Assembly: GCA_013416795.1 (NCBI GenBank) | Contig: RQSC01001207.1 | Coordinates: forward strand, 165,115 to 175,548 | Source of the DNA: Prasinococcaceae sp. CCMP 1430 | Taxonomy: Eukaryota; Prasinodermophyta; Palmophyllophyceae; Prasinococcales; Prasinococcaceae | Direction of reading: 5' to 3' | Length of the DNA stretch: 10,434 nucleotides | Part shown: one piece after another, positions 4,966 to 10,434 of the stretch | Numbering within the stretch: the stretch's first letter is position 1 | Layout of the letters: every line of letters starts with the position of its first letter | Made by a program: the position numbers and the translations under genes | The notes under the pieces: model-generated | What the model was told of the DNA's origin: nothing | Seen by the model: only the letters and a program-made list of their open reading frames with translations | Database searches by the model: none

Positions 4966-7341
4966 TCACGCGCACAGGTACGTGTAATTGTGCGTCGTTG
5001 GCCTGCAAAATCCTGGAAGCTCACTAGGCCCGCTGCCAGCGCGCGCGAGGTCGGATGCGCGCAGGCTGCTCGGCGAATGGAAGTACGCGGCTCTGAGCCA
5101 AGCTGGACCTGAGCGAATCGCCTTGAGCGAGGCGACGAGGGGCGCCTTCGGTAAGGGCTTCCATTCGTAGCCGTTGCCAGGAAAAGGCTTCCTTCTTTGC
5201 TTTCCATTCGTGAGTCGGGGATACGGCACGAGGTGGCGCAAATAGGACATGTCCTCGGGCACCAGCCGCATGAGCTGGTCGTTCAGCTGTAGTTGCGACT
5301 CTGTGTCAGCGACCCGCACCTTCCATGCGAACGAGCGTGAACACGCCGCGCAATCCAGCCCCCGCGAGCTGCGGCGGCGGTGGCGGCAGGAACAATCGAA
5401 ACGGGATGCAGACAACTTCAACGCACGCTGCGCGGCAGAGGCACGAGGGGAAATGACGCGATCCATTGCCTGCACTGGCACGCTCACCTTCCACCACTGC
5501 TTCGTGGCCCTGTCGTCGAAATTTCTCTGCACGACGAGACTGTTGTAGATCGAATGGTACCAAATGGTACCCTGAAGCGCGATACCGTCTTCCTCTAGTG
5601 TCCGCAGCACGTATTTCCAGCGACCATACACGTGCCGGAGGCGCGCGTATTCGGAGCCATCATTTTGTCGCTCTGACTCGTAGTCGGCGCGGTACAGCAG
5701 TGAATGCCCTAACGCACCGTCCTCGTCATGGTCGTCGCCACCATCAGTGTGCAAAGCGGTCGTGTGGCCATCGTACAGCTGCCCTTCGCCGACGAGATTC
5801 GGAGGTGCCACCTTATTCTTCAGCGAAAAGCCCACAACCTCGCTCGTGCGATCATGAATCTCCTCCATCCAAGGCATCAGCACTTGTTGAAAGGTGTGCG
5901 GTGGTCTCCACACTGCGAGCACCTCATCGATATCATTGAAGATGACGTACCTCGCGCGCCGCCTCAGAGTCCAGTAGCACACTTGCCTAGTGAGCGTCAT
6001 CCCTTGATTATAGTGTGTCAAGTTGTTCCATCCCATCCGCTGGATGGTCGGATATGCATCGCTTTCGTACATGGCCTCCAGGAAGTCGACGCCCGGCAAC
6101 GTTGCCCAGTTGTGCAGCCTGAGGATGCCGCTCCGCGCATACCCTTCGAGGAGCTTCGCCGTGGTACCAGTGCTGCCCATGTCGAAGAACTCGAATCTTT
6201 CCACGCCAAGTGCGCGGTGGTATTCGATATACTCGGGTAGGTAGCGCCCCCCGCCGACGCCAAAGGCGCCGCCCAAACACATTGCGAGGTCAATCTCAGG
6301 CTCGTGTGGAGGCGCGCTCTCCCGCCTCTCCGGCACCGCCGTGCTCGGCGGCGGCACGCGCATGTCCCTGAAATTGAGAGGCGGCATCCAGACGTCTGCC
6401 ACGCTGCCGTCGGCCCGCACATTATATGCCAGCGATACCTGCGCGCCCGCGACGATGTCCCCTTCCTCTCCACTGGGTGGGGCGGGCCCCATCGCCACGC
6501 GCACGAAATCTGCGGGTACAGGGCAGAGGATCGTGTATGCGTGCATGGCTATGAAATCTTTGAATGTCGCATTCCACGGTGGCGCATAAATTGAGCCAAA
6601 GAGGCGCAGCTCTGCCGGGGCGTGCTCTACGAGTGTTTGCGCATCCTCTCGCACTCCGTCGGCCGTGAATTTGCACACGAGCGGCACCGGCGCTGGCACC
6701 TCCTCCCGGCGGTCGGAAGCAAGCACGATTGCGATCACTCCGCCGCCGCTGCCGCGGCGCGCGCGCCCGCGCGCCTCAAGGATGCTCCTTTCGATGAACT
6801 CACCCTGCACGGCGCCTTCCTGCCCCGCGCCGGCACCGCCTCTCCCACTTTCGCCGATCTCTCCTAGCCCAGCATCGTGCAGGTACGCATCGACGGCGAA
6901 GCTGCGCCCGTCCGACGAGAAGGCGAACTGATGCAGCACGGTCGGGTCGTCGGCGACGGGGGCGACGCGACTTTCGACGCCAATGCCCCCGCTGAACGGC
7001 GCGCCCTCGCGAAGGCTCGCTGCAGGATGGTACCTCGTACGGTTTGCGTTGAGGCCAAAAGGAGCGCCCCCGCCGCCGCGGAAGGCCCAGCTCGAGGGCG
7101 GCCACTCGAGCACGGGCTCCTGTTGGCGGTCCGCCGCCGAGCGCTGCGCGGCGCCGCTTTCAACATTGCCCCCCCCGCCCACTGGCAGCGGGCGGGCGCA
7201 CCCCGTTCGCTCGCACAGCTGCCGCGTGAGGTTGCGCGCCACCGCGGCGCTGCCCCGCCCGCCCGCGGCCACCGAGTCCCCAAGAGCTGCGGCCCCCACC
7301 GCGGCGATAGCGGCAATCGCGAGCCCCGCCGCCACCCACAT
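4966..7341 (-). CDS. Glycosyltransferase family 92 (DUF23-type), type II membrane protein
   Basis: Probably complement(join(4966..5319, 5488..7341)), 735 aa; unspliced it would be 791 aa. Residues 2-20 are one hydrophobic segment, a signal anchor placing the rest in the Golgi lumen. Five N-x-T sequons (N37, N100, N257, N440 and one in NYT near the C-terminus) fit the secretory pathway. The GT92 domain covers about 350-640. It has RYLPEYIEYHRALGVERFEF (366-385), like the family's E-x-IEYH-x-LGV pattern, then LRLHNW, and the metal and nucleotide-sugar DxD-type motif FNDIDEVL, with D470 and D472. Known GT92 members transfer galactose, for example to core fucose in nematodes; sugar and acceptor here are unknown. 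The N-terminal 340 residues are not recognised. The ATG is preceded in frame by TGA 15 nt upstream, which supports this start. Confidence 0.88.
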   Translation of the reverse strand: MWVAAGLAIAAIAAVGAAALGDSVAAGGRGSAAVARNLTRQLCERTGCARPLPVGGGGNVESGAAQRSAADRQQEPVLEWPPSSWAFRGGGGAPFGLNANRTRYHPAASLREGAPFSGGIGVESRVAPVADDPTVLHQFAFSSDGRSFAVDAYLHDAGLGEIGESGRGGAGAGQEGAVQGEFIERSILEARGRARRGSGGGVIAIVLASDRREEVPAPVPLVCKFTADGVREDAQTLVEHAPAELRLFGSIYAPPWNATFKDFIAMHAYTILCPVPADFVRVAMGPAPPSGEEGDIVAGAQVSLAYNVRADGSVADVWMPPLNFRDMRVPPPSTAVPERRESAPPHEPEIDLAMCLGGAFGVGGGRYLPEYIEYHRALGVERFEFFDMGSTGTTAKLLEGYARSGILRLHNWATLPGVDFLEAMYESDAYPTIQRMGWNNLTHYNQGMTLTRQVCYWTLRRRARYVIFNDIDEVLAVWRPPHTFQQVLMPWMEEIHDRTSEVVGFSLKNKVAPPNLVGEGQLYDGHTTALHTDGGDDHDEDGALGHSLLYRADYESERQNDGSEYARLRHVYGRWKYVLRTLEEDGIALQGTIWYHSIYNSLVVQRNFDDRATKQWWKVSVPVQAMDRVISPRASAAQRALKLSASRFDCSCRHRRRSSRGLDCAACSRSFAWKVRVADTESQLQLNDQLMRLVPEDMSYLRHLVPYPRLTNGKQRRKPFPGNGYEWKPLPKAPLVASLKAIRSGPAWLRAAYFHSPSSLRASDLARAGSGPSELPGFCRPTTHNYTYLCA
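5320..5487 (-). other. Probable in-frame intron, 168 nt, in the glycosyltransferase
   Basis: On the minus strand TGGAAG|GTGAGCG at 5488/5487 is a textbook donor, and TTCGCATGGAAG|GTGCGG at 5320/5319 is an acceptor after a pyrimidine-rich stretch. The interval is 56 codons with no stop, so an ORF finder reads straight through. The read-through peptide is Ser/Arg/Cys rich (for example FDCSCRHRRRSSRG), unlike the flanking protein. Splicing joins QWWK directly to VRVADTE. Its length resembles the 173-nt AHA1 intron. Alternative retention is possible, since both forms are in frame. Confidence 0.65.
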
Positions 7342-7748
7342 GGGCGGCGCTCAGTCTCGCGCCCCGCTCTCTCGCAGAGGCATTCACAGCTCCCGAATGA
7401 ATTGATGGTCGCCACACAATGATGCCGCCAGCGGGTGCGTTCACACACCACCGCACGGCGAGTGCCGACCGCGCCACCGCGCCTCGGCCCGGCGGCCCCT
7501 CCGGCAGGCGCACGCCCCGCGCCCCGCTTGTGGCGCCCCCGGCGTGCCGGCCCCCTCGTAATCGTCCTTCGTGCTCGCGAGATCCTCCTTGGACGCGCCA
7601 TCCAGCACTTGCCTTCGCAGGTGTCTTCCCAGCACTGGCCGTCGTACCACACGCAGCCGTCCCAGGAGATACAATCGCCGCACAAAGCGAGATTCGCACG
7701 CGCGCGGAGCGGGCATCCGAGTCGCAATAACCTCTCGGTGTTTCTCTT
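7342..7748. other. Intergenic stretch between the FabD-type gene and the glycosyltransferase
   Basis: About 400 bp separate two minus-strand genes. The GT92 side (7342-about 7540) is GC rich, with no gene I can support. The FabD side contains the Cys/Trp-rich coding fragment described separately. No promoter motif or telo-box was seen. Confidence 0.5.
7546..7691 (-). pseudogene. Cys/Trp-rich coding fragment with a frame break
   Basis: I do not recognise this fragment. One minus-strand frame (7691-7596) reads a compact segment with six Cys and four Trp (CGDCISWDGCVWYDGQC, then WEDTC-EGKCW). The next frame (about 7602-7546) then reads an acidic, Lys-rich piece, DGASKEDLASTKDDYEGAG. Both have coding-like codons (GC3 about 80 percent against about 50 percent at first positions in the Cys part), and neither resembles the Arg/Gly/Pro shadows around it. 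Joining them needs one added base near 7600. The Cys frame is also in frame with the FabD-type gene beyond its TAA, with no further stop between. No ATG or signal peptide was found in the Cys frame. It could be an exon of a gene whose other exons are not visible, a 5' exon of the glycosyltransferase, or a decayed small disulfide-rich domain. Confidence 0.4.
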
Positions 7749-8708
7749 TTACGCCTCGACGTTGGTGACCGCCTTGAAGGCCGCCTTGTCGATCCGCTTG
7801 ACGATGCCCGCGATGACCTTGCCGGGGCCGATCTCGAAGGACCTCTCCGTGCCCTTGGAAATGAGTGTGTTGAGGGTGTCCTCCCACTGGACGGGGCCAG
7901 TGAGCTGCTTGCTCAGGATGGAGCGGATGGTGTCGGGGTCCGAGTGCGGCACGACGTCCACGTTGGACACCACCGGGATGCGCGGCGAGGTGATCTCCGT
8001 CGCGGCGAGCGCCTCCGACAGTTTCTCGGCAGCGGGCTCCATGAAGCGGGTGTGGAAGGCACCGGCGACAGCGAGGCGCACGACCATGCGCGCCTTGAAG
8101 TCCGGCTTGGCCTTCTCCTCGACCTTCTCCAGCCCCGCGATGCCACCCGACACGGCGTAGTTGCCCGGGCACAGGTAGTTGGCAATCTCGACGGTCTCGC
8201 TCTCGTCCACGTCGGCGTTGGCGGCATCGCAGAGCTTGCCCACGGTCTCCTTGTCGAGGCCGATCACCGACGCCATGCCGCTCGGCGTGGCGTCCGCGGC
8301 GGCCTGCATGGACTCGCCGCGGATCTTGACGAGCTTGAGGCCGTCCTCGAAGGTGAGGGCGCCCGCGAAAGTGAGCGCGGTGTACTCGCCCAGGGACAGG
8401 CCGGCGGCGACGTCGCACGAGTCGATGATGTCCTGGCCGCCCTCCTGCATGCGAAGCTTCTCAATGGCGGCGAGCGAGCTCACGTAGATGGCGGGCTGCG
8501 ACACGGCGGTGGAGTTGAGCTTCTCGGCGGGGCCGTTGACGCACACGTCGAGCAGGTCGTAGCCGAGGATCTCGCTCGCCTTGCTGAACAGCTCGGCGGC
8601 CGCAGGCACCTCTTCGACGAGCTCCTTGGCCATACCCACGTACTGGGCGCCCTGACCCGGGAAGAGGAACGCCGTCGTCGGCGTGTAGTCCGCGAGCGCG
8701 TCGTCCGC
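7749..8708 (-). CDS. fabD: Malonyl-CoA:ACP transacylase (FabD/MCAT), N-terminus missing
   Basis: This enzyme moves malonyl from CoA to acyl carrier protein, the entry step of type II fatty acid synthesis; in algae that occurs in the plastid. The frame gives 319 residues to TAA. Residues 16-22 are FPGQGAQ, the canonical N-terminal loop. Ser105 lies in AGLSLGEYTALT, the G-x-S-x-G nucleophile elbow. Arg130 in KIRGESM would bind the malonyl carboxylate. His219 in GAFHTRFM is the catalytic partner. The C-terminal SFEIGPGKVIAGIV is also typical. The catalytic domain is therefore complete, but there is no ATG and no transit peptide: the frame is closed by a TGA at about 8750, inside the armadillo gene, and begins to make sense only at about 8708. 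It directly abuts that gene on the same strand with a frame offset, so the gene's real start has been lost, lies beyond an unseen intron, or is the armadillo gene itself. Confidence 0.9.
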   Translation of the reverse strand, partial: ADDALADYTPTTAFLFPGQGAQYVGMAKELVEEVPAAAELFSKASEILGYDLLDVCVNGPAEKLNSTAVSQPAIYVSSLAAIEKLRMQEGGQDIIDSCDVAAGLSLGEYTALTFAGALTFEDGLKLVKIRGESMQAAADATPSGMASVIGLDKETVGKLCDAANADVDESETVEIANYLCPGNYAVSGGIAGLEKVEEKAKPDFKARMVVRLAVAGAFHTRFMEPAAEKLSEALAATEITSPRIPVVSNVDVVPHSDPDTIRSILSKQLTGPVQWEDTLNTLISKGTERSFEIGPGKVIAGIVKRIDKAAFKAVTNVEA

Positions 8709-8713
8709 CTGAC
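8709..8713 (-). other. Junction between armadillo and FabD-type coding sequences
   Basis: On the minus strand the bases GTCAG separate the last armadillo Lys codon (AAG, 8716-8714) from the first codon read in the FabD frame (GCG, 8708-8706). AAG|GT is donor-like and CAG|G is acceptor-like, so the site looks like an intron reduced to its two ends. Removing these five bases, or adding one, puts the two proteins in one frame. See the findings for interpretation. Confidence 0.7.
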
Positions 8714-9721
8714 CTTGAGGTCGATGTTGTCTGCTGCCGCGGGGTCATTGGCGTCGTACGGGTTGGCGAACTGACCGATGAGGAGCGCCGCCTCACGCTG
8801 CGAGTCCGTGCATTTGCTGCTCAGCAGGTTGATGATCGGCTGCAGCGCGTTCTCCGCCAGCACGCGCTTCTTGATCGCCTGGCTTGAGTGCACCAGGTTT
8901 CCCACGACGCCCACCGCCTCGTAGTGGATGTTCTTGTCCTCGGATCGCAGCATGAAGATGAGCGTGGGCAGAGCGCCGCACTCCACGATCTCCTTCTTGT
9001 TGTCGTCGTTCTTGAACGCCAGCGTGCGCAGCGCGCCGGCGGCCGCGCGCTGGACCTTGGTGTCCGCCGACTCGAGCAGCGCCACCAGCGGCGGGATGCC
9101 GCCGTCGATGCGCACCTGGTTCTTCAGCGTGACATTCTCGTGCGCCAGGTTTGTGATGGCGTCCGCGGCGCGGCGTGCCACCCCTCCGGACGTGCTGTGC
9201 TCCCGAGCGAGCTCGCCGTCCATCCCGACCGCGCCAAGCTTGCCGCTTCGCCGCTTGAGGAGCTTGACGAGGAGCGGGACCGCGCCCTCGCCCGCGATCA
9301 GCAGCTGGTGGTCCTCCTTCACCGCGAGTAGCCCGACCACGTACGCCGCCTCCTTCTCAATGTCCTCCGTCAAGGCCTGCGGCTCATCCGCGCCGCGTAG
9401 CGCCTCGGCGTTGAGCAGCGGCACCAGGCACGCCACAGCGTCGCGCCCCACCAGCTGGTCGACGATGCGGTTGACCATGGCCTCCATGGATCCAGGTCCG
9501 GGGTTGGCCAGGTTTGCCAGCGCGTGTATGACCTTGCGCACGTCCGCGCGCACATTGCGGCGCTGCTCCTTGGAGGCCGTCCCACCCGAGGCGGCCGCCT
9601 TGGCCGCGCTCACCGAGGACTCAAGGTTCGCAACGAGCGCATCGGTGATCTCGGTGATGTCCTCGGTGGAGCAGTTGTACGTGTGCCCCGAGAGCACCCC
9701 ACCGGCCTGCATCGCCGCCAN
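8714..9721 (-). CDS. ARIA-like armadillo repeat protein, C-terminus missing
   Basis: From the ATG at 9712 there are 333 residues of high-quality coding sequence; with the ambiguous codon at 9721 there are 336. Several armadillo repeats are visible from about residue 85 to 318. The signatures RRAADAITNLAHEN (180-193), GGIPPLVALLE (204-214), TKVQRAAAGALRTLAFKNDD (218-237), IHYEAVGVVGNLVHSS (262-277) and SQREAALLIGQFA (304-316) closely match the ARIA/ABAP1 family of plants. In that family the armadillo region is followed by two or three more repeats and a BTB/POZ domain that recruits Cullin 3; the Arabidopsis members act in ABA signalling and replication licensing. Here the protein stops making sense right after DNIDLK(V), where ARIA proteins continue with a K-V-x-IVQRGAV repeat, so the last repeats and the BTB domain are absent. 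Residues 1-84 are less conserved. Function in this alga is unknown. Confidence 0.88.
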
Positions 9722-9829
9722 GGTGTGCGCGCTCGCGCCGCCCCGCGCAGCGCGGCGCACCCGCACGCCATCCTTGCAACCCCGCCCCGAGGTGTGCGTG
9801 AGTATGTGATGGTGATGTAGAGGGATGGT

Positions 9830-9831
<2 letters not shown>

Positions 9832-9870
<39 letters not shown>
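9832..9870. repeat. Homopolymer of 39 G (plus strand)
   Basis: Thirty-nine consecutive G, C39 on the coding strand of the armadillo gene, end about 111 bp upstream of its likely start codon. It is followed by AGGGGGCAGGGGCGG, which extends the G-rich character. The exact length is uncertain in any assembly. Confidence 0.9.
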
Positions 9871-9871
<1 letters not shown>

Positions 9872-9968
9872 GGGGGCAGGGGCGGCGCCCGCGCGCAGTG
9901 TGGCTACGGCCCGTCCGCACCTGCGCACGCCCACCCCCGTTTTTTGCATGCCATTTGATCGACTTATC

Positions 9969-9990
9969 CAAAAACACACCAAAAACACAC
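9969..9990. repeat. Tandem 11-bp repeat, two copies
   Basis: CAAAAACACAC occurs twice without a gap (9969-9979 and 9980-9990) in the AT-richer part of the armadillo upstream flank, about 250 bp from the start. It may be a promoter element or a chance short duplication. Confidence 0.6.
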
Positions 9991-10434
9991 CGGATGACTC
10001 GCCCGTGGGCAATATTTTCGTCAAAACTTGGTGCTGCGCCTCCTGCGCGCGCGCCACGTCAGATGGCTGGCACACGCGCACGCGCGTCGGTGGCGCGAGC
10101 GCGGGCGCGCCACACCGCACGCGCGTGCGCCCCGTCCCCCTCGCGTCCCCTTCCCGGCCGTCGACAGTGGACGGACTTCGGGACCTAGTTCCAGCCGTCG
10201 CCGGCCCTCCCGGCCCCGCCGCGCCCCCTCCCTCGCGCACCCACGCGCCGGGTGGACCCACTTCGCCAAACCCGGTCCACCGCCAGACGGCCCGCGCGCC
10301 CATCGAGCCGCAAAAATAACCTTCGCGTACCGTAACGACCGCGCCGGACCGCGAGCCGCGAGCAGCCACAGCAGTGCAAAGTGTGCATTCGGGGGGATGC
10401 AAGAATTAATTGCACATTTTTGTGCAGTTAGTCA

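Larger units (their letters stand above)
9722..10434. other. Upstream flank of the armadillo gene
   Basis: About 710 bp without a supportable gene. It contains the G39 run, an 11-bp direct repeat (9969-9990), an AT-richer patch around 9950-10030 and a small inverted repeat near the end (TGCACA-TTTT-TGTGCA at 10411-10426). A long minus-strand open frame continues upstream of the ATG through this region, but it runs through the homopolymer as polyproline and is Arg/Gly/Pro rich. I treat it as non-coding. No telo-box was seen. Confidence 0.6.

Noticed and set aside
6864-7546. Continuation of the Cys/Trp-rich frame down to 6864
   Set aside because: Beyond about 7596 it becomes Arg/Gly/Pro rich and overlaps the glycosyltransferase in another frame, so only the short fragment is kept.
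7597-7751. Stop-codon readthrough giving the FabD-type enzyme a Cys-rich tail
   Set aside because: FabD ends naturally at NVEA-TAA, TAA is the least leaky stop, and the linker between is Arg/Leu rich; it is noted only as a remote option.
8709-8713. A genuine five-nucleotide spliceosomal intron
   Set aside because: The shortest spliceosomal introns I know of are about 15-18 nt; five bases cannot hold a donor, branch point and acceptor.
7944-8774. 276-codon plus-strand open frame opposite the FabD-type gene
   Set aside because: The opposite frame encodes a fully conserved enzyme with its catalytic residues; this frame is its complement and resembles no protein family.
8888-9809. Plus-strand open frames opposite the armadillo gene
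   Set aside because: Antisense shadows; the minus frame matches ARIA-type repeats.
9722-10402. N-terminal extension of the armadillo frame up to 10402
   Set aside because: It runs through the homopolymer as polyproline, is Arg/Gly/Pro rich and is not expected for ARIA proteins; a good start context exists at 9721/9712.

Overview
The window reads as nuclear DNA of a GC-rich, photosynthetic eukaryotic microbe. Support: spliceosomal GT-AG introns in single-gene units, Kozak-like start contexts, very high third-position GC, a plastid-type malonyl-CoA:ACP transacylase, a plant-like armadillo-repeat protein and plant-type telo-box motifs (AAACCCTAA). A haptophyte or another alga with a secondary plastid is my best guess; it is inference, not something the sequence proves. 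There are no bacterial operons, mobile elements, CRISPR arrays or RNA genes that I can support.

Layout. At 23-511 (minus) is an unrecognised small protein gene; head to head with it, at 510 onwards (plus), is an ORF carrying a short motif like the LIN37 subunit of the MuvB/DREAM complex. The two start codons overlap. A 400-bp intergenic region follows with repeats, a hairpin, a pair of telo-boxes and a G-rich tandem repeat. It leads into a complete two-exon AHA1 (Hsp90 ATPase activator) gene at 1503-2716 (plus). Convergent to it, at 2924-4156 (minus), is an Ala/Lys/Glu-rich repeat protein with a signal-like N-terminus and hydrophobic C-terminal segments; its true start is missing from the reading frame. 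A 740-bp intergenic region contains a second telo-box pair and a run of 47 C. Then comes a family 92 glycosyltransferase gene at 4966-7341 (minus), inside which I propose an in-frame 168-nt intron. Between it and the next gene lies a short Cys/Trp-rich coding fragment (7546-7691). A malonyl-CoA:ACP transacylase (7749-8708, minus) and an ARIA-type armadillo protein (8714-9721, minus) follow, directly abutted at a point where both are incomplete. The last 700 bp is the upstream flank of the armadillo gene, with a run of 39 G.

The genes do not form an obvious pathway; they are ordinary housekeeping or plastid genes placed side by side. The items most worth attention are the armadillo/FabD junction, the orphan Cys/Trp-rich fragment, the hidden intron, the paired telo-boxes placed at similar distances upstream of two unrelated genes, and the long G:C homopolymers. 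Three frame breaks (near 4160-4224, near 7600 and at 8709-8713) can each be repaired by one added base. That pattern suggests single-base deletions in the assembly, but does not prove it.
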